Below are positions 25,622 to 33,933 of a stretch of DNA of 64,000 bases, piece after piece; within the stretch, counting starts at the first letter, position 1; each line of letters begins with the position of its first letter. The DNA is from Lachnospiraceae bacterium (GTDB lineage Bacteria; Bacillota; Clostridia; Lachnospirales; Lachnospiraceae), in the NCBI GenBank assembly GCA_022845895.1, contig AP025573.1, forward strand, positions 3,754,501 to 3,818,500, in the 5' to 3' direction. The notes beneath the pieces were generated by a model. The model ran no database searches, had not been told where the DNA came from, and worked only from the letters and a program-made list of their open reading frames with translations. Both the position numbers and the translations under genes were made by a program.

Positions 25622-26479
25622 TTAGATAATATTACGGATTCCTTCACATATTTTACTAGCAACGAGAGGGTTATTCATTGTATATAAGTGAATTCCATCA
25701 ATATCATTTGCTAACAAATCAATAACTTGACTTAAAGCATACGCGATTCCAGCATCAAATAGTGCTTTTTTGTTATTTTCGTATTTTAGTATAATTTTCT
25801 GAAAGCGCTCTGGGAAAGTTGCACCACACAGGGTTACCATTCTTTTTATTTGAGAGGTATTTATTACAGGCATAATACCAGGAATAATCGGAATATTTAT
25901 ATCTGCAATTCTACATTCTTCAACGAAACTAAAAAACTGTTCATTATCAAAAAAAAGTTGAGACAGTAATATCTCTGTGCCTGCAATTACTTTTTTCTTT
26001 AGATGTTTCATTTCATTAATTTTATTATCTGATTCTGGGTGGCACTCCGGATAACATGCACCTAAGAAACAAAAGTCATGCTTTGATTTTAAATATGTAA
26101 TTAAATCCGAAGCATGCTTAAATACTCCTTTTTCTTGAATACTTGGATTCTTATCACCTCTAAGTGCAAGTATATTTTGAATTTCTTCATCTATTAAAAT
26201 TTTTGCAAATTTATCAATTTCTGATTTGTCATAATGAAGACAGGTCAAATGTACTACAGGTTCTATATGATATTCATATTTGATTTTTTTAGCAAGTTCT
26301 ATGGTGCGGTTACAGTTAGAAGTGCCACCTGCCCCAAAAGTAACACTAATATAATCTGGATTCAGTTCACATAAAACTTTAAGTGTTTCATCAATATTTT
26401 CTAGCTCACTATCTTTTTTGGGTGGAAATATTTCAAAGGACAAACTTTTTTTCTTATTATATATATCTGAAATTTTCAT
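25622..26479 (-). CDS. metF: Methylenetetrahydrofolate reductase
   Basis: MTHFR, 285 residues, normal for bacterial MetF. The N-terminal FEIFPPK carries the catalytic Glu, YISVTFGAGG follows, and LALRGDKN and the QLFFDNEQF block are typical. It reduces 5,10-methylene-THF to 5-methyl-THF, the methyl donor for MetE. It lies 24 bp downstream of metE in the same operon and has the same low GC, so it came with the mobile element. It is far more AT-rich than the host genes on both sides. Confidence 0.96.
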   Translation of the reverse strand: MKISDIYNKKKSLSFEIFPPKKDSELENIDETLKVLCELNPDYISVTFGAGGTSNCNRTIELAKKIKYEYHIEPVVHLTCLHYDKSEIDKFAKILIDEEIQNILALRGDKNPSIQEKGVFKHASDLITYLKSKHDFCFLGACYPECHPESDNKINEMKHLKKKVIAGTEILLSQLFFDNEQFFSFVEECRIADINIPIIPGIMPVINTSQIKRMVTLCGATFPERFQKIILKYENNKKALFDAGIAYALSQVIDLLANDIDGIHLYTMNNPLVASKICEGIRNII

Positions 26480-26503
26480 CTATAATAGAATCTTTCTAAA
26501 TAT

Positions 26504-28774
26504 TTATGATTTACTTCGAATCTGTTTTGTTGCCTTTACCATGTTTTTAAGGCTTGCATTTGTTTCTGGTATTGCTCTTGTTTTTAAGCCACAGTCGGGA
26601 TTTATCCATAATTTGTCCTTGTTAATTTTGGTAAGCATAATATTAATAGCATTAACAATTTCTTCAATAGAAGGCACTCGAGGAGAATGAATATCATATA
26701 CTCCAGGGCCAACCTCTGTTTCAAAATTGTTTTCTCTTAAAGAATCTAAGATCTGTAAATCCGAACGGGATGCTTCAAAAGTAATGACATCTGCATCCAT
26801 ATCATCAATTGCAGAAATAATGTCAGTGAATTCACTGTAACACATATGTGTATGAATTTGTGTCTCTGGCTTTACACCACTATGTGTTAGACGGAAAGCT
26901 GGAATTGCAAAATCAAGGTACTCTGTGTACCAATCTGATTTTCTAAGTGGTAATTTTTCTCTTAATGCAGCTTCATCAATTTGTATTACTTTTATTTTAC
27001 TGGCTTCCAAATCTAGTACTTCATCTCGGATAGCTAATGCTATCTGTGAGATAGATTCCTTAATTGAAATGTCTTCTCTAGGGAATGACCAGTTTAGTAT
27101 GGTAACAGGTCCTGTCAACATTCCCTTCATGATTTTTTGCGTTAAAGATTGAGCATAAGTAGACCATTCAACAGTTATTGGCTTTTCACGATATACATCT
27201 CCCCAGATAATCGGTGGTTTTACACATCTTGTTCCGTAGGATTGTACCCATGCTTTTTCAGTGAAAAGAAACCCACCTAGCGCTTCACCGAAATACTCTG
27301 CCATATCATTTCTTTCATATTCACCATGTACTAAAACATCTAAGCCAATTTCTTCCTGCCACTTCACACATTCTGCAATTTTTTTCTGATTAAACGCGAC
27401 ATATTCCTGCTTGGATATCTCACTTCTACGGAAAGCTGAACGATTTGCCTTTACATCTTTTGTTTGTGGGAAAGATCCAATTGTAGTTGTTGGAAATTCT
27501 GGAAGCCCCAATGCCTTTTTTTGTACACTTTGGCGCTCGCTTCTTATAGGCAGTCTAATATAATCATTTTCTATTATTCCAGCAAGTCTATTTTTTACTT
27601 CATCATTATCACATTTTCTATCACGAGCAAAAAGTGCTGTGTTTCTTTGATAAAGATCATTTTTGTGATAGTCATTATCATTTGCAAGGATACTTAATTC
27701 TTTAAGTTCTACTAGTTTTTCTTCTGCAAAAGAAAAATAAGATAAATAGTCCTGTGATAGCTTTTCTTCATGGTTCAAAGTATATGGTACATGAAGTAAC
27801 GAGCAAGAAGTTGATAATACTGTTTGGATTTCTTTGTCTTTTAATGATGAGAGAATTTTTAATGTTTCCTCATAATGATTTTTCCATATATTTTTACCAT
27901 TAATCAGTCCTGCAAAAAGTAACTTATCTTTAGGAAACCCATATTCTTTGATTAAATTGTAGGTTTCTTTCCCCTCTATAAAATCAAGTCCAATTCCTGC
28001 AAATGGCATTTTTATTAAATCTAAATAGACATCTCTTATATCTCCAAAATAAGTTTGTAATAGAACTTTACTTGTTTTTATAGAAGTCAAGAGATTGTCA
28101 TAAATTTTATGAAATAGTTCGATATCTTTTTTGTTCATATCCTGTACTAAGGATGGTTCATCAAATTGTATCCATGAGATTTGATTTTCTTCACATTTTT
28201 CAATCAACTCTCGATATGCTTTTATCATTGCTTCTACATAATTTTCAGCGGATTGTTTTCCAGTATATCTGCATAATTTCAACATAGTGTATGCACCAAT
28301 TACTACTGGTTTTGTTTCTATTCCCTGTTCTTTTGCTTCGGCATACTCATTCCAAATTTTATTTCCAGAAAGTTTAATACTCACATTGTCATCTATTTCT
28401 GGAACAATATAATGATAATTCGTGTTAAACCACTTTTTCATTGCAAGTGCTTTTACATCTCCAAAATCTCCTTGATAACCACGAGCCATAGCAAAATAAG
28501 TATCTAACTCAGATAAATGTAACTCTTTATAACGATTAGGTATAATACCTAATAATACCGCAGTATCTAAAACCATGTCATAAAAAGAAAAATCATTACT
28601 TGAAATATAATTGATTCCAGTGTTTTTCTGTTTAGCCCAATGTTCTTTTCTTAGAAGTTCTGCTGTATGCAACAGTTCTTTTACTTCAATTTCTTTTCTA
28701 AAATACTTTTCAGAAGCGAACTTTAACTCTCGTAAAGTACCGATTCTTGGAAATCCAATTACTGATGTTTTCAT
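26504..28774 (-). CDS. metE: Cobalamin-independent methionine synthase
   Basis: MetE, about 756 residues, full length. The N-terminal domain begins TSVIGFPRIG. The catalytic C-terminal domain has IGSFPQT and the zinc ligands His and Cys in HTHMCYSEF and Cys in NPDCGLKTR, with a Glu in between. It transfers the methyl group from 5-methyl-THF polyglutamate to homocysteine without vitamin B12. I choose the ATG at 28774 after GGAGG; the ORF extends four codons upstream. A palindrome with a MET-box-like centre lies 75-115 bp upstream. Carriage with metF on a mobile element is unusual and would free the host from B12 dependence for methionine. Confidence 0.97.
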   Translation of the reverse strand: MKTSVIGFPRIGTLRELKFASEKYFRKEIEVKELLHTAELLRKEHWAKQKNTGINYISSNDFSFYDMVLDTAVLLGIIPNRYKELHLSELDTYFAMARGYQGDFGDVKALAMKKWFNTNYHYIVPEIDDNVSIKLSGNKIWNEYAEAKEQGIETKPVVIGAYTMLKLCRYTGKQSAENYVEAMIKAYRELIEKCEENQISWIQFDEPSLVQDMNKKDIELFHKIYDNLLTSIKTSKVLLQTYFGDIRDVYLDLIKMPFAGIGLDFIEGKETYNLIKEYGFPKDKLLFAGLINGKNIWKNHYEETLKILSSLKDKEIQTVLSTSCSLLHVPYTLNHEEKLSQDYLSYFSFAEEKLVELKELSILANDNDYHKNDLYQRNTALFARDRKCDNDEVKNRLAGIIENDYIRLPIRSERQSVQKKALGLPEFPTTTIGSFPQTKDVKANRSAFRRSEISKQEYVAFNQKKIAECVKWQEEIGLDVLVHGEYERNDMAEYFGEALGGFLFTEKAWVQSYGTRCVKPPIIWGDVYREKPITVEWSTYAQSLTQKIMKGMLTGPVTILNWSFPREDISIKESISQIALAIRDEVLDLEASKIKVIQIDEAALREKLPLRKSDWYTEYLDFAIPAFRLTHSGVKPETQIHTHMCYSEFTDIISAIDDMDADVITFEASRSDLQILDSLRENNFETEVGPGVYDIHSPRVPSIEEIVNAINIMLTKINKDKLWINPDCGLKTRAIPETNASLKNMVKATKQIRSKS

Positions 28775-28847
28775 AATAACCTCCATATCCTGTTTTAGTT
28801 ATAATTTTATAATAACTAATGTGAGATCGATTGTATAATATATATAT

Positions 28848-28888
28848 AAACACGTTGTCCATAGTTTCAAGCTATGAACAACGTGTTT
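28848..28888 (-). promoter_or_regulatory. MET-box-like palindrome between LysR gene and metE
   Basis: AAACACGTTGT and ACAACGTGTTT flank ATAGTTTCAAGCTAT, a near match to the TATAGTTTSAAACTATA MET-box bound by the MtaR/MetR LysR regulators of streptococci. It may also act as the terminator of the LysR gene. Overlapping on the minus strand, TTGAAA-N17-TATATA may form the metE promoter. Confidence 0.65.
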
Positions 28889-28919
28889 TTATAAAATTAT
28901 CTTAATTTTTTTCTGTTCT

Positions 28920-29840
28920 TTAATTTGTTTTAGTATTATTAAGTTGTAAATATTTTTTGAGAGAGTCCAAATAACTAATTCCTAATCTACTAAGCATACA
29001 TTTTTTATGAGTGATATATCCAATTCGCATATTGTTTTCATCAGCCAACGGAATTGCAATAATATCTTTTCCATTTAGATTTTTATCAATTATTCCGCTA
29101 CAAACAGTATATCCATTTAATCCAATAAGAAGATTAAATAATGTTGCTCTGTCTCTCACACGTATATTTTTCTTACGTTCTGATACAGAAAATATTTCTT
29201 CTGAAAAATAAAATGAATTATGTTCTCCTTGTTCAAAGGAAAGATATGGATAAATTTCTAACTCTGTATTCGTTATTATTGCTTTTTCTGCAAGAGGATG
29301 GTTTCTACTAATAAATACATGAGGTTTAGCAACAAACATTTTATGAAATACCAACTCGTATGATTTCAAAATTTTATTTATAACAGTTTCATTAAAATCA
29401 TTTAAAAAGAGTATTCCGATTTCGCTTCTCATGTGGGCTACATCTTCAATAATCTCATAAGTCTGTGTTTCTCTCAAACTGAAATCATATTCATTTTGTC
29501 CATATTCCTTTATTAAATCTACAAAAGCATTCACTGCAAAAGAGTAATGTTGAGTAGATACACAGAATTGTTTTTTTCCTCCATCATTTCTTTTAAACTT
29601 ATCTTCAAGAATTGCAACCTGCTCTAATATCTGCCTTGCATATGCCAAAAAAATCTCACCTTCTTTTGATACTGTAATTCCCTTATTCGTTCTGTTAAAG
29701 ATAACAATATTCATTTCCTTTTCTAGTTCATGAATGGAATTAGTAAGACTTGGTTGAGATATATACAGCTTATTAGCGGCTTCTGTAATTTTTCCTGTTT
29801 CAGCTACTATTATTGCATATCGTAATTGTTGAAGTGTCAT
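28920..29840 (-). CDS. LysR-family regulator (MetR/MtaR/CmbR-like)
   Basis: LysR-type regulator of 306 residues. The N-terminal winged helix is seen in LRYAIIVAETGKITEAANKL and YISQPSLTNSIHELEKE; the remaining ~220 residues are the periplasmic-fold effector domain. It lies directly upstream of metE on the same strand, with the MET-box-like palindrome in between. In streptococci, LysR proteins of this kind control metEF and cysteine/methionine uptake using O-acetylserine or homocysteine-related signals. Control of metE-metF by this protein is a strong inference from position and site. Confidence 0.9.
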   Translation of the reverse strand: MTLQQLRYAIIVAETGKITEAANKLYISQPSLTNSIHELEKEMNIVIFNRTNKGITVSKEGEIFLAYARQILEQVAILEDKFKRNDGGKKQFCVSTQHYSFAVNAFVDLIKEYGQNEYDFSLRETQTYEIIEDVAHMRSEIGILFLNDFNETVINKILKSYELVFHKMFVAKPHVFISRNHPLAEKAIITNTELEIYPYLSFEQGEHNSFYFSEEIFSVSERKKNIRVRDRATLFNLLIGLNGYTVCSGIIDKNLNGKDIIAIPLADENNMRIGYITHKKCMLSRLGISYLDSLKKYLQLNNTKTN

Positions 29841-30076
29841 ATTTTCACCTACCTATTTAACATTTATAAAAAAGACAATATTTAGATTATTTCAAGTGTT
29901 ATAAACCTATAAAAAGAATATTTTTACCCTTTAAAGCATAATTGTCTACTTCTTTCCATTAAGTATATCAATCACATTTACCTGTATCAATATTATTATA
30001 TACTATCATCTATTTTCTAAAAAAACTCACAATTTTACTTTCTTGCTCTTAATTACTCACTACAGAAAAGAAAAAA
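29841..30076. other. AT-rich spacer between LysR and XRE regulator genes
   Basis: No gene, strong hairpin or clear promoter consensus is evident in these 236 bases. It must hold the LysR gene promoter on the minus strand; several TATAAA-like runs exist but none has a clear -35 partner. Confidence 0.4.
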
Positions 30077-30652
30077 CTACTTGTCTTCATCATCAAAATC
30101 AAAATTGCCTGTTATCCATGGTAATTTTGATATCAGTTCCATATCTTCTTTTGAGTTTGGGTCTATCCTTTTTACCGAATAAAATGGAGTTCTATATTTG
30201 TGTCCTTCTGTACTTTCTCCGAACATATCCATGCTGTATAAATCATCATATCGCTCTAATACTTTTTGGAACTTCATATGTTGGATAAATTCTTTGATTG
30301 GGTAAAGATCGCTTGCTTTAATTTTCTCCCTATTGATATAGTCAGTAATATATTTGCGTAACTGTTCTAATTCATATTCTAGCCATTCTTCCTCGCTGTC
30401 AAAGAAGTTATCATAATGTCCATGTTTCAATTCTGCATTTAGGCGTTCTTCCACTTTTAGAAACTGACATACTTCCTTTTCTGCCTGATTTACATATTTC
30501 CATTCTCCCGATAATAATTCATTAGGGGTTACGTCCAGTACTTCCATTATCTTTTCCAGTGTATCAAAGGTAGGATAATTCACTCCACGTTCAATCTTGG
30601 AAAGGCTCTGCATATTGATTCCGATTCTGTCCGCAAGTTCCTGTTGTTTCAT
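30077..30652 (-). CDS. XRE-family helix-turn-helix regulator with apparent 5' frameshift
   Basis: The helix-turn-helix is MKQQELADRIGINMQSLSKI, followed by an acidic C-terminal region typical of regulators in Tn916-like elements. From the first ATG (30652) the ORF gives 191 residues but lacks helix 1. The same frame continues upstream as GENIQTIRKFRR, a normal start for an XRE domain, yet has no start codon. An ATG with a GGGAGG site lies at 30717 one frame off. One extra base in the A7 tract (30700-30706) would join them. So either a single-base deletion has damaged the gene, or slippage restores it, or the tract is a sequence error. Divergent from mobT; probably controls element genes. Confidence 0.75.
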   Translation of the reverse strand: MKQQELADRIGINMQSLSKIERGVNYPTFDTLEKIMEVLDVTPNELLSGEWKYVNQAEKEVCQFLKVEERLNAELKHGHYDNFFDSEEEWLEYELEQLRKYITDYINREKIKASDLYPIKEFIQHMKFQKVLERYDDLYSMDMFGESTEGHKYRTPFYSVKRIDPNSKEDMELISKLPWITGNFDFDDEDK

Positions 30653-30717
30653 TCTTCTAAATTTTCTTATAGTTTGTATGTTCTCTCCTAAAAAACTGAT
30701 TTTTTTATAAACTCCAT

Positions 30718-31175
30718 AACTTTATATAACCTCCCGTTTCTTTTCTTTTTATCTCGTTTATAAGTATATCATACTTAATAAATTATAAAAAGTCAAGAAA
30801 ATATATTGACAAATAATTCTAATAGCATTATTCTACTGTTATAGAAAGTGATTAAGCACGCTAGGGTCAATCACGCGCTTGAGTAAGCATAGAAAAGAGT
30901 TGTTTTCGCTTTGATAGCATGAATAAGCATGGACTATCAGACCGAAAATAAGGTTTCTGACTGGGGCTGTTCCGTTTAGCCACGAGTCTTACAAGGCTCG
31001 TGAGCGTTAAGAACGGATCAGACACAGGAAGAAAGGGAACGCCTTTAGGCGTTCATAAAGGGCGTATATGTAACACCGCCCTGCGTATACATGTCATAGT
31101 ACCTAGAAACTGTGATAAATAAAGGACAAAACACGATTTTTACCCCGCAAAAAAACGGGGCATACGAAAGGAGCA
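30718..31175. other. Structured non-coding region with candidate oriT
   Basis: About 460 bases with no gene, between the divergent XRE and mobT genes. It contains nested stems: TCCGTT/AACGGA (30971-30976 with 31012-31017) enclosing CACGAG/CTCGTG (30981-31002), GAACGCC/GGCGTTC (31037-31054) and CCCCG/CGGGG (31143-31160). The last resembles the C-run/G-run inverted repeat of the ICEBs1/Tn916 transfer origins, and the position just before mobT fits an oriT. Confidence 0.6.
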
Positions 31176-31263
31176 ATGCACTATAACTACACACAAAAAT
31201 TTATCCGTTAAGATTGATTACATCAGCATTGTATTTGATACTGCAACCGCTGAAGATGTAATC

Positions 31264-32274
31264 ATGCACATTTTAGATTTACCGACTGACATTTTCAATG
31301 TTTATCCAGCAATGATAAAATTCAAGACTTATCAAGCACGCTGGCAGATTGGAGATATTTATGTATCGGGGGACGCAAGAAAGACAGAGGACAACCCACA
31401 AGGGCTAGGCTGTTATCTCGTTATGACTGGCAGAGGTTGTGATGATATTTTCCGCATTCTTGACAGTAGGAATTATACCTTTGGGGATATGTTCCGACGC
31501 TGTGAGCGAAGATACGGACTGGATAATTTCCATTTCACAAGACTTGATATTGCCATTGATGATAAGAGCGAAAAGCCATTCTTTACAATAGAGCAGATAA
31601 AGAAGAAATGCGAAAAAGAGGAATTTATCTCCAATAGTGAGGGCTACCACTTTGATGAAAGCAAGTTTGACGATTTCGACACTGCAAAGACGGTTTATAT
31701 CGGTGCTGGAAAGTCGGGATTGTCCTACCGCTTTTATGACAAGGATAAGGAAGTCTGTTCAAGATATAATAAGACGCTTGATGAAGTCGGCAGTTGGAAA
31801 CGGACAGAAATGCAACTGCGTGATGATAAGGCTCATGCCTTTGCCATGACATTTAAGGACAGACCGCTGGAACTTGGGGAATTGGCTTTCGGGCTATTGG
31901 CAAACAACCTACGCTTTGTCGTAGCAAACAGAAATGAAAGTAATAAGAGCCGATGGAAAACGTGTCGATTTTGGGAACGCTTTTTAGGGGCTGTGGAAGT
32001 CTTGAAACTGCAAGTATCAAAACCATATAATTCCCTTGAAGAAACACAGCAATGGCTCACAGAGGGTGGCGTGATTTCCGCTGTCAAAAGTTTTTACTTC
32101 TTAGAAGAACATGACGCATTAGGTGGACTTGAAAAAGTGGGAACTATGCTTGACAAGGCAAGATACAGCACTTCCCTTTCCAGTAAACTAACTGCACATT
32201 TACAGAGGATAAACCGCACCGACCTTATCCCCTATATCCAGTATGACACGAAACAAGGGAAAGGGGGTATCTGA
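31264..32274 (+). CDS. MobT-type relaxase / Rep_trans replication initiator
   Basis: Rolling-circle initiator family of Tn916 Orf20 and ICEBs1 NicK. From the first in-frame ATG it has 336 residues, with [10 protein letters not shown] carrying conserved acidic residues and the conserved [10 protein letters not shown] with a likely catalytic Tyr nearby. The frame continues upstream with conserved-looking KNLSVKIDYISIVFD but has no ATG, GTG or TTG back to the stop at 31120. An AAAGGAG site with ATG at 31176 is one frame off and meets a stop after 11 codons; removing one base near 31191-31195 would give MHYNYT-KNLSVKIDY. The 5' end is thus probably frameshifted. It would nick oriT for mobilization by a helper element. 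Confidence 0.85.
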   Translation: MHILDLPTDIFNVYPAMIKFKTYQARWQIGDIYVSGDARKTEDNPQGLGCYLVMTGRGCDDIFRILDSRNYTFGDMFRRCERRYGLDNFHFTRLDIAIDDKSEKPFFTIEQIKKKCEKEEFISNSEGYHFDESKFDDFDTAKTVYIGAGKSGLSYRFYDKDKEVCSRYNKTLDEVGSWKRTEMQLRDDKAHAFAMTFKDRPLELGELAFGLLANNLRFVVANRNESNKSRWKTCRFWERFLGAVEVLKLQVSKPYNSLEETQQWLTEGGVISAVKSFYFLEEHDALGGLEKVGTMLDKARYSTSLSSKLTAHLQRINRTDLIPYIQYDTKQGKGGI

Positions 32275-32477
32275 TGAATAACAACGATATTCCCGTATGG
32301 GAAAAATACACCCTTACCATTGAAGAAGCGTCTAAGTATTTCCGTATCGGAGAAAACAAGCTAAGACGATTGGCAGAGGAAAACAAGGACGCTGGCTGGC
32401 TCATTATGAATGGCAACCGCATACAGATTAAACGCCGACAGTTTGAAAAGGTCATTGATAAATTGGACGCAATCTAA
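32274..32477 (+). CDS. xis: Excisionase (Tn916 Xis-like)
   Basis: A 67-residue small DNA-binding protein with the Xis/MerR-like winged helix pattern [20 protein letters not shown] and the Tn916 Xis start DIPVWEKY. Its ATG overlaps the TGA of the relaxase gene. Xis directs the integrase to excision. It lies 78 bp upstream of int, as in Tn916. Confidence 0.93.
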   Translation: MNNNDIPVWEKYTLTIEEASKYFRIGENKLRRLAEENKDAGWLIMNGNRIQIKRRQFEKVIDKLDAI

Positions 32478-32484
32478 TGCAAAT

Positions 32485-32528
32485 GAGCCTTGTATGTGTT
32501 ATGATGAACACAAGTCATATCAAGGCTC
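32485..32528. other. Hairpin between xis and int
   Basis: GAGCCTTG (32485-32492) and CAAGGCTC (32521-32528) enclose a 28-base loop ending just before the int ribosome site AAAGGAG. It may set integrase expression relative to Xis; similar hairpins are common here in Tn916 relatives. Confidence 0.5.
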
Positions 32529-32555
32529 TTTCCAACAAGGAAAGGAGCAGACACC

Positions 32556-33749
32556 ATGAAAGAAAAAAGACGGGATAACAAAGGACGTATCCTGCATACT
32601 GGAGAGAGCCAACGAACAGACGGAAAATACTTATATAAATATGTGGACGCATTTGGAAACACAAAATATGTGTATGCTTGGAGATTGACACCCACAGACC
32701 CGACACCAAAGGGAAAGCGGGAAAAACCCTCACTTCGAGAACTGGAACAGCAGATAAGACGGGATATTGAGGACGGTATCGACAGCACAGGTAAGAAAAT
32801 GACGCTTTGCCAACTCTACGCCAAACAGAACGCACAGAGGGCAAACGTGAAGAAAAGCACACAAAAACAGCGGGAACAACTTATGCGGTTATTAAAAGAG
32901 GACAAGTTAGGTGCTAGGAGCATTGATACGATAAAACCCTCTGACGCTAAAGAATGGGCGTTACGCATGAAAGACAAAGGCTTTTCCTATAACACCATTA
33001 ACAATCATAAACGCTCGTTAAAAGCGTCATTCTATATCGCCATACAAGACGATTGCGTAAGGAAAAATCCCTTTGATTTCAAGTTAAGTGAAGTTATAGA
33101 AAATGATACCAAAGAGAAAGTCGCATTGACAGAGGAACAAGAACAAGCCTTACTCTCATTTATCAAGACGGACAATGTGTATCACAAGCATTATGATGAT
33201 GTGCTGATATTATTAAAAACAGGACTTCGTATCTCGGAACTGTGCGGACTGACAGTAGCCGATATTGATTTCAAGAATGAAGTTGTGATAATCGACCACC
33301 AGTTACTAAAGAGCAAGGAACAAGGCTATTACATTGAAACGCCTAAAACAAAGAGCGGAATAAGGCAAGTGCCATTAAGCAGAGAAACAATACAGGCATT
33401 TCAACGGGTTATGAAAAAACGCCCAAAGGCAGAACCATTTGTGATAGACGGACGGGGCAACTTTCTATTTGTCAATCATAAAGGCAAGCCCAAAGTTGCG
33501 ATTGATTACAATATGCTTGTTGTCCGTATGGTAAAGAAATACAACAAGTACCATAAGGACAATCCCTTGCCACATATCACACCGCATACGCTACGCCATA
33601 CGTTCTGCACAAGGCTGGCAAGCAAGAACATGAACCCAAAAGATTTACAGTATATCATGGGACATTCCAACATTAGTATCACAATGAACTGGTACGCTCA
33701 TGCGTCCATAGATACCGCAAAATCAGAGGTTCAGCGTCTAATTGCATAG
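32556..33749 (+). CDS. int: Tyrosine recombinase/integrase, Tn916 family
   Basis: Integrase of 397 residues, close to Tn916 Int in length. Residues 1-70 form the arm-binding domain (KEKRRDNKGRILHTGES), then the core-binding domain (SFNTINNHKRSLK-like SYNTINNHKRSLK), then the catalytic domain with Arg in KTGLRISELCGL, the box HTLRHTFCT, GHSNI and the final Tyr in MNWYAHAS. It starts after GGAAAGGAG and ends 175 bp from the right end of the element. TTTACCAC arm sites lie directly after it. Confidence 0.96.
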   Translation: MKEKRRDNKGRILHTGESQRTDGKYLYKYVDAFGNTKYVYAWRLTPTDPTPKGKREKPSLRELEQQIRRDIEDGIDSTGKKMTLCQLYAKQNAQRANVKKSTQKQREQLMRLLKEDKLGARSIDTIKPSDAKEWALRMKDKGFSYNTINNHKRSLKASFYIAIQDDCVRKNPFDFKLSEVIENDTKEKVALTEEQEQALLSFIKTDNVYHKHYDDVLILLKTGLRISELCGLTVADIDFKNEVVIIDHQLLKSKEQGYYIETPKTKSGIRQVPLSRETIQAFQRVMKKRPKAEPFVIDGRGNFLFVNHKGKPKVAIDYNMLVVRMVKKYNKYHKDNPLPHITPHTLRHTFCTRLASKNMNPKDLQYIMGHSNISITMNWYAHASIDTAKSEVQRLIA

Positions 33750-33753
33750 AAGT

Positions 33754-33830
33754 ATTTACCACGATTTTAACCACGATTGATAGGGAAAATATAAGAAGAT
33801 AGACCTAGATATGTGAGGTTTACCACAAAA
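33754..33830. repeat. Integrase arm-type repeats, right
   Basis: TTTACCACGATT (33755-), TTAACCACGATTGA (33767-) and TTTACCACAAAA (33819-33830) lie right after int and match the repeats at 25488-25517. Confidence 0.6.
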
Positions 33831-33833
33831 GCA

Positions 33834-33875
33834 AAATGCCCGTAGAGCCGATAAAATAAGGCTTTGCGGACATTT
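33834..33875 (+). terminator. Terminator-like hairpin after int
   Basis: AAATGCCCGTAGAGCC pairs with GGCTTTGCGGACATTT (a few G-U or mismatched pairs) around a 10-base loop. It is the last feature before the right end of the element. Confidence 0.6.
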
Positions 33876-33923
33876 AAGAAGATATAAAAAGATACTCAAA
33901 AAGACATATATAATTTTATCTAA

Positions 33924-33933
33924 ATATTTTAAT
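33924..33933. repeat. Attachment-site repeat, right end of the mobile element
   Basis: ATATTTTAAT, identical to 25396-25405. It falls in the LKY codons of the interrupted gene. Confidence 0.75.

Larger units (their letters stand above)
25396..33933 (+). mobile_element. Tn916-family integrative mobilizable element carrying metE-metF-LysR
   Basis: About 8.5 kb, markedly more AT-rich than both flanks. Right side: Tn916-type tyrosine integrase, small excisionase and MobT/Rep_trans initiator. Middle: an XRE regulator and a structured, oriT-like non-coding region. Left: cargo genes metF, metE and a LysR regulator. There is no FtsK/TcpA coupling protein and no type IV secretion gene, so it cannot transfer itself and would need a helper element. 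TTTACCAC repeats near both ends look like integrase arm sites. It splits a zinc-ribbon/TPR gene, and a 10-bp repeat marks the two ends. Exact borders may be off by a few bases, since coupling sequences of this family vary. Confidence 0.85.

Noticed and set aside
31264-32274. Calling the element a full conjugative transposon
   Set aside because: No FtsK/TcpA, VirB4-like or other transfer genes lie within the ends; only int, xis and mobT functions are present.
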